This document shows positions 1-8,635 of a stretch of DNA of 64,000 bases, piece after piece. The notes below the pieces were generated by a model that searched no databases, had not been told where the DNA came from, and was given only the letters and a program-made list of their open reading frames with translations. A program made the position numbers and the translations under genes. Source of the DNA: Lachnospiraceae bacterium (lineage in GTDB: Bacteria; Bacillota; Clostridia; Lachnospirales; Lachnospiraceae); the NCBI GenBank assembly GCA_017480195.1, contig JAFVBE010000016.1, positions 38,079 through 102,078 of the forward strand, written 5' to 3'. Position 1 is the first letter of the stretch. Every line of letters begins with the position of its first letter.

Positions 1-68
1 ATAATAAGTAGAAGAAACAGCAATCCCAATACACCAAGAAATATTATTGAAACCATTGAATTACTCAT
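1..68 (-). CDS. N-terminus of a membrane protein, cut by the window edge
   Basis: An open frame on the minus strand begins with ATG at 66-68 and runs off the left edge. The visible 22 residues start MSNSMVSIIFLGVLGLLFLL and then stay hydrophobic, which would fit a first membrane segment or signal anchor. The ribosome binding site upstream is poor, so the start is uncertain. The product cannot be identified. It would be divergent from gltX. Confidence 0.4.
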   Translation of the reverse strand, partial: MSNSMVSIIFLGVLGLLFLLLI

Positions 69-172
69 ATCGTATGTACCAGCTTTCGTTTTTTATATAA
101 ATCATATAGTATAATCATATTTAACTCGCATATTTAAGTATACTAAAAAAATTCAGAATAATCAATATTGTG

Positions 173-201
173 TTGTAAATTGATTTTTACTTTGTTATAA
201 T
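173..201 (+). promoter_or_regulatory. Sigma-A-type promoter of gltX
   Basis: TTGTAA at 173-178 and a perfect TATAAT at 196-201 are separated by exactly 17 bases. They lie about 36 bases upstream of the gltX start, with a GGGAGAGG ribosome binding site in between. This is the expected layout for a housekeeping promoter. No attenuator or T-box is visible in the short leader. Confidence 0.7.
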
Positions 202-237
202 TTGTTAATGAATTTATGAGATGGGAGAGGCTTTAAA

Positions 238-1686
238 ATGGCAAAAATAAGAACAAGATTTGCACCAAGCCCGACAGGCAGAATGCATGTAGGAAATTTA
301 AGAACAGCACTTTATGCGTATCTTATCGCGAAGCATGAGGACGGTGACTTCATACTTAGAATAGAGGACACCGATCAGGCGCGTGAGGTAGACGGTGCGG
401 TAGATATCATATACAGAACACTTGAGAAGACAGGACTTAAGCATGACGAAGGTCCTGATAAGGACGGTGGCTACGGTCCTTATATCCAGAGTGAAAGGCA
501 GAAAAAAGGCATATATATCGAGTATGCCAAGAAGCTTATAGACAAGGGTGAGGCATATTACTGCTTCTGTGACGAGGAAAGACTTAACAGCCTTACCACA
601 GAGCTTGAGGGCAAGACCATAAGCCGATATGACAAGCACTGCCTGCACCTTTCCAAGGAAGAGGTTGAGGCTAATCTTGCGTCAGGCAAGCCTTATGTTA
701 TAAGACAGAACAATCCGACTGAGGGCACAACCACATTTAAGGATGAATTATACGGAGATATAACTGTATCAAATGAAGAGTTAGACGATATGATACTGAT
801 AAAATCCGACGGCTTCCCAACCTATAATTTTGCAAATGTTGTGGATGACCATCTTATGAATATTACCCATGTTGTAAGGGGAAATGAGTATCTGTCCTCT
901 TCTCCTAAATACAACAGATTATACGAGGCTTTCGGCTGGGAGGTTCCAACCTATATTCACTGTCCTCTTATAACTGACGAGGAGCACAAGAAGCTAAGTA
1001 AGCGTTCCGGTCATTCTTCCTTTGAGGATTTACTCGAGCAGGGATTTCTGACAGAAACCATTGTCAATTTCGTGGCACTGCTTGGCTGGTGTCCTGAGGA
1101 TAACAGGGAGATTTACTCTCTTGATGAATTGGTGAAGGCTTTTAATTATAAGAATATGTCCAAGTCTCCCGCCGTGCTTGATATGACTAAGCTTAAATGG
1201 ATGAATGGCGAATATATCAAGGCTATGGATGACGACAGATTCTATGAGATGGCACTTCCGTATATAAAAGAGGTTATCACTAAGGATTTGGATTTTAAGA
1301 AGATTGCTCAGATGGTTAAGACTCGTATTGAAATCTTCCCTGATATTAAGGAGCAGATTGATTTCTTTGAAAAAGTACCGGAGTATTCCGTTGACCTTTA
1401 CACTCATAAGAAGATGAAGACCAATGCAGAGAATTCTCTTACACTTTTGAATGAGATTCTCCCTGTACTTGAGGCACAGGAAGCTTTTGATAATGATTCT
1501 CTCTTCGAAGTTCTTAAGGCTTTCGGAGAGGAACATGAATATAAGACAGGCTTTGTTATGTGGCCGCTTAGAACTGCCGTATCCGGCAAGCAGGCAACTC
1601 CGGGTGGAGCTACCGAGCTCATGTCTATACTTGGTAAGGAAGAGACGCTTGCACGTATAAAAGCAGCGATTGAGAAGTTAAGCTAA
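238..1686 (+). CDS. gltX: Glutamyl-tRNA synthetase
   Basis: Class I aminoacyl-tRNA synthetase that charges glutamate onto tRNA(Glu) in the cytoplasm. The protein has 482 residues, the usual bacterial length. It starts [20 protein letters not shown] with the HIGH-equivalent motif HVGN; the KMSKS equivalent is KLSKRSG near residue 255. The anticodon-binding alpha-helical domain fills the C-terminal half. The start follows GGGAGAGG and a good promoter. In an organism that relies on GatCAB (present at 19.5-22.8 kb), a GluRS may also charge tRNA(Gln); that is family knowledge and cannot be read from the sequence. The stop codon overlaps the convergent DUF1275 gene by 4 bases. Confidence 0.97.
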   Translation: MAKIRTRFAPSPTGRMHVGNLRTALYAYLIAKHEDGDFILRIEDTDQAREVDGAVDIIYRTLEKTGLKHDEGPDKDGGYGPYIQSERQKKGIYIEYAKKLIDKGEAYYCFCDEERLNSLTTELEGKTISRYDKHCLHLSKEEVEANLASGKPYVIRQNNPTEGTTTFKDELYGDITVSNEELDDMILIKSDGFPTYNFANVVDDHLMNITHVVRGNEYLSSSPKYNRLYEAFGWEVPTYIHCPLITDEEHKKLSKRSGHSSFEDLLEQGFLTETIVNFVALLGWCPEDNREIYSLDELVKAFNYKNMSKSPAVLDMTKLKWMNGEYIKAMDDDRFYEMALPYIKEVITKDLDFKKIAQMVKTRIEIFPDIKEQIDFFEKVPEYSVDLYTHKKMKTNAENSLTLLNEILPVLEAQEAFDNDSLFEVLKAFGEEHEYKTGFVMWPLRTAVSGKQATPGGATELMSILGKEETLARIKAAIEKLS

Positions 1687-2399
1687 TGCCCCTGTGGCTT
1701 TTGGCTTAACCTTTCGCTCTCTGCTCCCATATCTGCGCGGGACATTATGACAAATGCTATGACAAGCGGTATTAATGCAAGCCAGATAGCTTTTTCTTTG
1801 AGGTATGGACACACTACTGTAAGAGCTATTCCGCCTAACAGGAATGCTGCGACCATACGAAAATGCTTCCATACTCTTGACCACGCTTCTGCTTCTTTTT
1901 TGTCCAATGCCTTTGAAAGCCAGACACCTATCTGCCTTATATGGTTGGTCAGGAAGGTTGTAGCCATAGGTATACCTTCCGCCTGCCGAAAGGTGTTATA
2001 CTGCATGGAACATATGAAATTAATCATAACCTGAACAATCTGAACCGGTATACTAAGAGGAAGAAATCCAATAACCAAAAGTACAATAATCTCAAATCCT
2101 ATAAGATATGTATCCCATCTTAGAAGATGTATAGCCCTTACCTTAAGCGGCATCATCTCTGAAATCAAAGCTCCGGCTATATATGCACTAATCGGAATAA
2201 GATAATAAATTGCCTTGCCGAATTCACCCTTACCAAATGATATCGCCATCAATACAACATTTGCAGTCTGCGCATTACAGAACACCCCACCTCGAAGATT
2301 AAATGTATATGCGCCCATCATCCCTGCCACACAAATCAACAATTCAAATATATAATATTTTTCACAAGTAAGGTATTTAATCGACTTCTCACCATCCAT
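1683..2399 (-). CDS. DUF1275 (YoaK-like) membrane protein
   Basis: A 238-residue membrane protein of the DUF1275/YoaK family, whose transport role is unestablished. It carries the family hallmark near the N-terminus ([22 protein letters not shown], residues about 37-58) followed by about six hydrophobic segments and short loops. Family members are usually 220-250 residues, so this copy is complete. It converges on gltX with a 4-base overlap of coding ends. Upstream lies the long inverted repeat at 2527-2809, which separates it from the c-di-GMP phosphodiesterase gene. Confidence 0.8.
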   Translation of the reverse strand: MDGEKSIKYLTCEKYYIFELLICVAGMMGAYTFNLRGGVFCNAQTANVVLMAISFGKGEFGKAIYYLIPISAYIAGALISEMMPLKVRAIHLLRWDTYLIGFEIIVLLVIGFLPLSIPVQIVQVMINFICSMQYNTFRQAEGIPMATTFLTNHIRQIGVWLSKALDKKEAEAWSRVWKHFRMVAAFLLGGIALTVVCPYLKEKAIWLALIPLVIAFVIMSRADMGAESERLSQKPQGH

Positions 2400-2526
2400 A
2401 AAATGTTACTCCTGTTATCTCAGCCTAAAATCACTATACAAATTTGCTCAATCGTCAATATATTACCTTTTGTGCTCAGATTTGTCAAACATACCGCCTC
2501 TCAATACCACCATACACGCGCAGCGT

Positions 2527-2809
2527 GTCGGATATATAGGGGTGTGGATTGGCTGTGGAGGTATACATTTATCGATAGGCGCAGGGGTTATGGGTTTGCA
2601 AGAGAACCATATAAAAACGTGAGCACTTAAAGAAAAAGGATAGGGACATATTTTGCGAAAAGCAATTATATGTTCCTATCCTTTTGATTTTAGTGTCTCC
2701 TACGTTTTTATCTGAGCGAGAGCGCGTTCTCGGCAAACCCTTATAACACCGAAGCCTTTAGATAAAGGCATACCTCCATTGCCAAGCCACACCATTCTAT
2801 ATATCCGAC
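2527..2809. repeat. Long inverted-repeat element LIR1 (283 bp)
   Basis: This stretch folds into one long imperfect hairpin. The outer arms GTCGGATATATAG (2527-2539) and CTATATATCCGAC (2797-2809) are perfect complements. Inward, the pairing continues through gaps up to an apical stem around 2635-2690 (AAAAGGATAGGGACATAT against its complement). The left tip is preceded by the small palindrome ACACGCGCAGCGTGT (2514-2528), which also precedes LIR2. The right arm ends exactly one base before the stop codon of the phosphodiesterase gene. No coding frame is convincing. The rest of the 2400-2809 gap shows nothing else. The apical stem could also stop transcription. Confidence 0.8.
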
Positions 2810-4741
2810 CTAAGATGCCTTATTGATAAGCTGCATAAATTCCTTATCAGACACAGCCTTGGAGTAATACCAGCCCTGCATATAATGACAGCCTATATTA
2901 GCCAACTGGTCTTTTTGCTCCTCGGTCTCAACGCCCTCTGCAACAATCATATATTGAAGTGCATTTAGCATCTTGATTGTATATTCTAAGGTAATACCTG
3001 CCTTAATATTCTCGAAGGCATCCCATACGATAAACTTATCAATCTTAATAATATGGAAAGGCATATGGTTAATATAATCAAGGTTAGAATAACCTGAACC
3101 ATAATCATCAAGAGAGAATGTCAATCCGTATTCCACAAGCTTCTCTATATTATTATTAACAACATCTGATGCACCAACCATATTCGCTGTCTCAGTAATC
3201 TCGATATTGATTTGAGAAGGCTTCACATCATACTTCTCCATAATCTCAATAATCTTTTTATAATAATCCGGCTGTTGAAGCTGTACCGGACTTATATTAA
3301 CCTCGATATACTCTATATCAGTTTCAGCAAGATTATTATCTCTTATGAATTGGCAGACCATCTTAAAAATCAGATTGCCCATAGATATTATAAGACCGTT
3401 CTTCTCTGCAAGCGGTATAAAAATCTCAGGTGATATCCATCCCAACTGCTCATCATTAATTCTGACTAAGGCTTCGGCTGAATTATATTTATTCTTTTCA
3501 ATCGAGAAAATCGGCTGATAGTAAACCATAAGCTCCTCTCTGTCTATAGCAAGCTTAACCGCCTTCTCAATCTCTTTTTCACTTCTTAACTTATCAACTT
3601 CAAGCTCACTCGCCTTAGATATACCACCCTTATTAGTCTTCTTAACCATAGCCATGGAGTAATCCATTATCTCAATGAGGTTACCGTAATTACTTGCATC
3701 CTCAGGGCACTTAAAACAGCATATTGACGCAGACATCATCGCGCCTACTGTGGAATCTGTGTACCATGGATGCTTGAACCTTGCCTGAATAGTCTCAGCC
3801 ATAGCATATATCTTATCCTCATCTGTCTCCTGACATATAACTGCGAACTGGTCAGAGCCATATTCAAATACCAGCTCGGCGCCGTCCACCTGTCGTATAT
3901 AATTACCAACCTGAATAAGCAGATTATCTCCGTTATCTACACCAAAGGTCTTATTAATGTATTTGAAATCATCCATGGCGATGAACAAAATCGAGAACTC
4001 ATTATGATTGTCGAATCTGATATTCAGACATTCTCTCATACAGTCCTTATTGTAAAGATTGGTCAGATTATCAAGATAAATAGCAGGATTAAATATATAA
4101 TTGTATAAGGTGAGTGCTACAAGTGCAAAACCAAATGTAAGAAGGGATATTGTAAATGCAAGCTGTACCACGAACATTGATGAACCAAATAATACACTTA
4201 CTATAAGCATAACTGCCTTTGCATTTGATATTTCTGCCCTTTTCTTCAGGACAACTCCAATGCTGGTTACAATGGTGGACAAAGACAGCAGTGCATAAAA
4301 GCCTCCAAAAGCGCCTACTTCATAACTGTCCCCATAGAAGTAAAAACCAATTTGGGTAAAAGGAGTAAGAATGTCAATTATAAATGTTAATACCAGAACA
4401 GTATCAAGAAAAAATCTAATGCGTCTTTGATGTTTTTTCTCAACTCTCAGATAAACCATTAGGAAGCTCGCATAAACAACAGAGATAATACTTGCGAGGA
4501 AGGAATACAGACTCATAAGAAGATTAAAGCCCAATTCTCCTATCACATTCATTCTTGCAAGCTCAACTGCCATAACCTCACTTAAGGCACACAAGAAAAT
4601 CGAAATAATAAACTTGACAAAAAATGCAGATACATCTATAGGTATCCTCTTCTTGTCAAAATACCATATCAAAAGCAATATACATATAAGCATTGCTGCA
4701 TAATCAAATGTTAGATTCCATCCATGGAGTGTTATATTCAT
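2810..4741 (-). CDS. Membrane c-di-GMP phosphodiesterase with degenerate GGDEF and intact EAL
   Basis: A 643-residue protein. Residues 1-220 hold about seven or eight hydrophobic segments that form a membrane sensor. A GGDEF-fold domain follows (about 225-380), but its signature is YGSDQF (294-299) instead of GGDEF, so cyclase activity is unlikely. The C-terminal EAL domain (about 395-640) keeps the catalytic pattern: EAL at 423-425, an ITET metal motif, DDYGSGYS, IKIDK and VAEGVET. The predicted role is therefore c-di-GMP hydrolysis, perhaps tuned by GTP binding to the degenerate domain. I chose the ATG at 4739-4741; an in-frame TTG farther upstream would place a G tract inside the coding region. 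The gene lies 41 bases after the GH25 gene stop. Confidence 0.88.
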   Translation of the reverse strand: MNITLHGWNLTFDYAAMLICILLLIWYFDKKRIPIDVSAFFVKFIISIFLCALSEVMAVELARMNVIGELGFNLLMSLYSFLASIISVVYASFLMVYLRVEKKHQRRIRFFLDTVLVLTFIIDILTPFTQIGFYFYGDSYEVGAFGGFYALLSLSTIVTSIGVVLKKRAEISNAKAVMLIVSVLFGSSMFVVQLAFTISLLTFGFALVALTLYNYIFNPAIYLDNLTNLYNKDCMRECLNIRFDNHNEFSILFIAMDDFKYINKTFGVDNGDNLLIQVGNYIRQVDGAELVFEYGSDQFAVICQETDEDKIYAMAETIQARFKHPWYTDSTVGAMMSASICCFKCPEDASNYGNLIEIMDYSMAMVKKTNKGGISKASELEVDKLRSEKEIEKAVKLAIDREELMVYYQPIFSIEKNKYNSAEALVRINDEQLGWISPEIFIPLAEKNGLIISMGNLIFKMVCQFIRDNNLAETDIEYIEVNISPVQLQQPDYYKKIIEIMEKYDVKPSQINIEITETANMVGASDVVNNNIEKLVEYGLTFSLDDYGSGYSNLDYINHMPFHIIKIDKFIVWDAFENIKAGITLEYTIKMLNALQYMIVAEGVETEEQKDQLANIGCHYMQGWYYSKAVSDKEFMQLINKAS

Positions 4742-4751
4742 CCTTTTTATA

Positions 4752-4760
4752 CCCCCCCCC
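4752..4760. repeat. Nine-base homopolymer (C9/G9) in the phosphodiesterase leader
   Basis: Nine consecutive C on the plus strand lie 10 bases upstream of the phosphodiesterase ATG, so the gene's mRNA leader carries nine G between a GGC and TATAAAAAGG. Such tracts are rare in an AT-rich genome and prone to slippage. Its position between ribosome binding site and start could alter translation. No length variation can be seen in a single sequence. Confidence 0.75.
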
Positions 4761-4782
4761 GCCAATTTTTCGGGGAAATAAT

Positions 4783-5727
4783 CTATTCGAGCCAGACATT
4801 AAGGTCTAAATCAATATTAATACCCGGTACATGACCTTCATCGGTATATTGCCAGCCTACATAGAGATATGGAAAATCCGGCTGATTGGCATACTGTGCC
4901 AGCCATAATCTATAATTTCCAACTCTACTCATGTCAAGCTGCTGTACAAACCAATTACGGTTTGAATACACCAAAGGTTCATAGCCTGCATTTTCTATTG
5001 TCTCACAGAAACCAACAATCGCATCCGTGCGGGTTTCTATGCTTAGTCCTTCCGTCCTTGCATCATCTGCGTAAATCATTTCTGTATCAATAATTATTGG
5101 TCCATCAAGACCATGTTCGCGTGCTGCTGATATAGCGAACTGTGCTTCTTCTACACCCTCTTCGTAATTAATAGCCTGCGAGAAGAAATAAACTCCTATG
5201 TCAAAGCCTGCTTCCTTAGCACCTTCAACATGGCTTTCAAACATCGCATCCTCTGCAATCGCTCCGGTTCCATATCCACGATAACCGACTCTGATAAGAG
5301 CGGTATCCACACCTGCAGTCTTTAGAGCTTCCCAATCAACATTCTCCTGATAAGAAGACACATCTACTGCTATATGAGATATTTTACCCGCACTACCATC
5401 ATGGTAATACATAAAATCATCATCTTCTATGAAAAAACTATCTGGTTCGTAGTCGTTTCGGGGAACATTTGAAGGAATTTTATAATATTCGTAGTCCGGA
5501 TACTGACCGACCAAAACATAACTGGCTCTTGCAAAGGACCAGTAATTCCCTTCAATTATAGTTTTTTCAAAGCCGGATTCAAGTGTCCATTCACGATCAT
5601 CGACACTTGTTTCTGTAAATGTCGGATATGTCTTATTCGCATTTACAGTTATAATTATAAGAGCTATTGCAGCTATGATAATGAGGGGTATTATTATAGC
5701 CATAATTCTCTTAGCATGTACATTCAT
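4783..5727 (-). CDS. Membrane-anchored GH25 muramidase
   Basis: A 314-residue glycoside hydrolase family 25 (lysozyme-type) protein predicted to cleave the MurNAc-GlcNAc bond outside the cell. Residues 7-28 form one hydrophobic segment, a signal anchor. The catalytic domain covers about 115-314. It contains the family's DVSSYQ start motif (the Asp near residue 122), the IIIDTE acidic pair, and a C-terminal QY(T)DEGHVPGI...DLN motif. The region between anchor and catalytic domain (about 30-110) is unassigned and may be a spacer or sensor. It lies upstream of the phosphodiesterase gene in the same direction with 41 bases between them, so the two may be co-transcribed. Confidence 0.88.
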   Translation of the reverse strand: MNVHAKRIMAIIIPLIIIAAIALIIITVNANKTYPTFTETSVDDREWTLESGFEKTIIEGNYWSFARASYVLVGQYPDYEYYKIPSNVPRNDYEPDSFFIEDDDFMYYHDGSAGKISHIAVDVSSYQENVDWEALKTAGVDTALIRVGYRGYGTGAIAEDAMFESHVEGAKEAGFDIGVYFFSQAINYEEGVEEAQFAISAAREHGLDGPIIIDTEMIYADDARTEGLSIETRTDAIVGFCETIENAGYEPLVYSNRNWFVQQLDMSRVGNYRLWLAQYANQPDFPYLYVGWQYTDEGHVPGINIDLDLNVWLE

Positions 5728-5800
5728 TTAAACATTTATCTCCACGCACAACATTGCTATATGTAGCGTAACATATTTACATAATAATCTCAAGAAAAAT

Positions 5801-7864
5801 TTACAATTTATTCATAATTTTTTTATTATTTTTTAAATTAATTATCATCGCACCAATTACTATAAAACATACACCCAATATAAATAATATAATCAAATCA
5901 AAAAATGAGTTCACATTGCCGAAAGTCTTTGAGACCACCTTATAATAAAATGATGGATAATAAAGCGACAGACAGGATATAGCATTATTTGTAAAATGCA
6001 TTACCATGCCCGGTATAATACTTCCTGATTTATGGACAGCATAACATATTACACACCCTAAAAATGCAGTAGTAACAAATCTAACAATGCTCATATGATA
6101 TATGCCAAATAAGGCAGAAGAAATAAGTATTGCCATAACCGGCTTTAATTTTTTCTCAAGCGCTGTAAATACATAGCCTCTGAACAGCATCTCCTCGCAG
6201 AATGCTGGGATTATGGCAACCACAAGAAGCATCGACCATATATTATCTCCAATCAGAGAATTCTGTAATTCACTCGCATCTGCTGCACTCTCAGGGAATA
6301 TTGCACCTATTATCGAAGATAGAAATACACCAACTACTATCGCACCGATAATCATAATTAATCCGCCTGCAACATATCTTGGACTACATTTTCTTAATCT
6401 AAATGACTTCTTTAAATCCTTTTTGGTATATATTGCAGCAGCAAGCGGAATTAAAAGCACAATAAACTGTGTGCCAAGCACTCCATAATAACCAAGCTTA
6501 AGCTGTATTGCACCGCCAATATATATCATGGCAACCAAAGTGACAGCAAGTACTAAAACCACATCACCTAATTCAGCCACTCCGCCACTCTTTAAATTCT
6601 TTCTTCTCTCAAATATCTGAACACCGCCTGCCGATTCTCCGAAAAGTATCGCCTCGCTGTTATATATCTTCCCTAAGAAAAGTATGGCTATTATGCCATA
6701 AAGAACATTGCTTATAAGTACTATAAAAACAGATGTTGCATCAAAATTAAAAGACAATAAGTCTCTTATCAGAAAGCAGATATTCGTAACCGGTATAAGC
6801 GCCACATTATTAGTCAGCTTCACATTTGGTATGAACGACACGAAGGATGCAAACATCACCACTAACGAAAGCGGTGTGATGTAATTATTGGCCTCCTTGT
6901 AGCTTTTTGCAAGTGCTGTTACACACATTGACACAGCACTTATAAATATGGCAAACGCTAATATACAGAGTATGCATATAATTATAGCAGGTGCAAACTT
7001 TGAAAGCCTTACGCCACCACTGTTTGACATATAGCTGCTTGCCATATTGTACATATAAACCCCTACACCGCCTAAAGAAATAATATTTAGAAATGATGAT
7101 ATAATACCTATAGTCGCTACCACAAGGAATTTGCTCACTATTATCTCAGTATTGGACACCGGCAGAGTAAGCAGGGTCTCAAGTGTACCTCTCTCCCTCT
7201 CACCTGCAGTAGTATCTATAGCAGGATACATTGTGCCCATAAGAAGGCTTACAATTAAAAGAAACGGAAGTATACTCGCCATAAGACTTCCCGCCGTCTC
7301 CTCATTAGTTGAGTTGTCCATAAATGTAATTGCTACCGGATTAAGTATACTGTCTGCATCGATATCAATATCTGTAAGCTTATTATATTTTTCTATATTA
7401 GCCCTGCTCATATCTTCTGAATAGTCTTTAAGAAAATCAGATACCCTGTCTGCAGCATAGCCGGAATTTGTCACAGAAGAAAGATAATATATATAAAAAT
7501 ATTCCTTATCAAATTTGCGCTCTATCTTCACATAAGCATCTATGTCTTCATTTGCGAGTGCTTCTTCAGGGTTCTTGATGTATTCAAATTCGGATACTAT
7601 TACAAGAGAGTAATCCTCAAGGCTATATCCCGTAAACAGCGACTCCCAATAACTAATATTATTATCTTCCTCATCAAATAATGCAATCTTATATTTATGT
7701 TCAGACATGCTTGTGCTGATACCTGTCATTACCTGAAGACTTACAATGATAAGCAGCGGATATAAAATAATCGGCACAACTATCATCATAATAACTGTCT
7801 TCTTATCCCTTAAGACATCAAGCAGTTCTTTCTTATATAGGCTTTTGATAATCCGCATATTCAT
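5801..7864 (-). CDS. NatB-type ABC-2 permease fused to a CPBP (CAAX protease-like) domain
   Basis: A 687-residue membrane protein. The N-terminal part is an ABC-2 exporter permease of the NatB type: one membrane segment at about 20-42, a large extracytoplasmic loop, then a bundle including the conserved GERERGTLETLL motif. The C-terminal 200 residues are a CPBP/Abi domain with all three intramembrane motifs visible: EEMLFRG, FGIYH and HFTNN. The ATPase partner is encoded immediately upstream, with two bases between the genes. Such exporters move sodium or small toxic compounds; the substrate here is unknown. The fusion itself is known in Firmicutes. Confidence 0.85.
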   Translation of the reverse strand: MNMRIIKSLYKKELLDVLRDKKTVIMMIVVPIILYPLLIIVSLQVMTGISTSMSEHKYKIALFDEEDNNISYWESLFTGYSLEDYSLVIVSEFEYIKNPEEALANEDIDAYVKIERKFDKEYFYIYYLSSVTNSGYAADRVSDFLKDYSEDMSRANIEKYNKLTDIDIDADSILNPVAITFMDNSTNEETAGSLMASILPFLLIVSLLMGTMYPAIDTTAGERERGTLETLLTLPVSNTEIIVSKFLVVATIGIISSFLNIISLGGVGVYMYNMASSYMSNSGGVRLSKFAPAIIICILCILAFAIFISAVSMCVTALAKSYKEANNYITPLSLVVMFASFVSFIPNVKLTNNVALIPVTNICFLIRDLLSFNFDATSVFIVLISNVLYGIIAILFLGKIYNSEAILFGESAGGVQIFERRKNLKSGGVAELGDVVLVLAVTLVAMIYIGGAIQLKLGYYGVLGTQFIVLLIPLAAAIYTKKDLKKSFRLRKCSPRYVAGGLIMIIGAIVVGVFLSSIIGAIFPESAADASELQNSLIGDNIWSMLLVVAIIPAFCEEMLFRGYVFTALEKKLKPVMAILISSALFGIYHMSIVRFVTTAFLGCVICYAVHKSGSIIPGMVMHFTNNAISCLSLYYPSFYYKVVSKTFGNVNSFFDLIILFILGVCFIVIGAMIINLKNNKKIMNKL

Positions 7865-7866
7865 AT

Positions 7867-8619
7867 TCAGCCCTCCCTTCCAATGAGATTGCTGAATACT
7901 TCGCGCATATTTCCCGTCTCACTCATTTCCTTCAAATCGTTCACCGTTCCGCTTGCAAGTATCCTGCCCTTATTAATTATAATTATCCTGTCACACAGCT
8001 TCTCAGCCTCCTCAAGATAATGAGTGGAATAAAGCACAGCCTTATTATTAGCCTTCTCCTGAAGCATAAAATCAACTATGGCATTACTGCTTAATATATC
8101 CAAGCCAAGAGTCGGCTCATCAAATATATAAAGTCTCGGATTATGCATAATACATCTTGATATTGATGCTCTCTGAGTCTGACCTGTAGAAAGCTTTTCA
8201 ATCCTGTTATCTATGAAACTATCCATATCAAGAACCTTCGATACAGCGTCAATGCGAATCTTTATCTCAGCATCACTCATACCATATATATTGCCCGCTA
8301 TTTCAAGAAGTTCTCTGGTAGTAAGCCTTCCATACATCTTAGTGTTGCCTGACAGATATCCGATATTTTTTTTAATCGCTACCGTATCACTTATTATCTC
8401 GTTATTGTTATATATTGAAATTTCGCCTGATGTCGGCTTCATAAGATTTCCGAGCATACGAAGCAGCGTAGTCTTGCCTGCACCATTTGGTCCGATTATT
8501 CCGACTATCTCACCGCTTCTTACCTCTAAAGATATATCGTCAACAGCATTAAAGCTTGTCTTTACATTATTTTTTTCATTTCTGACAAATGTTTTTACAA
8601 GATGCTTTGCTTCAAGCAC
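7867..8619 (-). CDS. NatA-type ABC transporter ATP-binding protein
   Basis: A 250-residue cytoplasmic ATPase that powers the adjacent NatB-CPBP permease. It shows Walker A (GPNGAGKTT, about residue 43), the signature LSTGQ, Walker B (YIFDEPTLGLD) and the switch His (STH). It begins MLEAKHLVKTFVRNEKNN. The gene is two bases upstream of the permease gene and 16 bases downstream of the hydrolase-methyltransferase gene in the same direction, so the three probably share one transcript. Substrate specificity cannot be read from this subunit. Confidence 0.9.
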   Translation of the reverse strand: MLEAKHLVKTFVRNEKNNVKTSFNAVDDISLEVRSGEIVGIIGPNGAGKTTLLRMLGNLMKPTSGEISIYNNNEIISDTVAIKKNIGYLSGNTKMYGRLTTRELLEIAGNIYGMSDAEIKIRIDAVSKVLDMDSFIDNRIEKLSTGQTQRASISRCIMHNPRLYIFDEPTLGLDILSSNAIVDFMLQEKANNKAVLYSTHYLEEAEKLCDRIIIINKGRILASGTVNDLKEMSETGNMREVFSNLIGREG

Positions 8620-8635
8620 AGCCTACACCCCTAAC

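Noticed and set aside
1030-1536. Long open frames antisense to gltX and to other housekeeping genes
   Set aside because: They lie opposite strongly supported genes, lack ribosome binding sites and have no recognisable domain.
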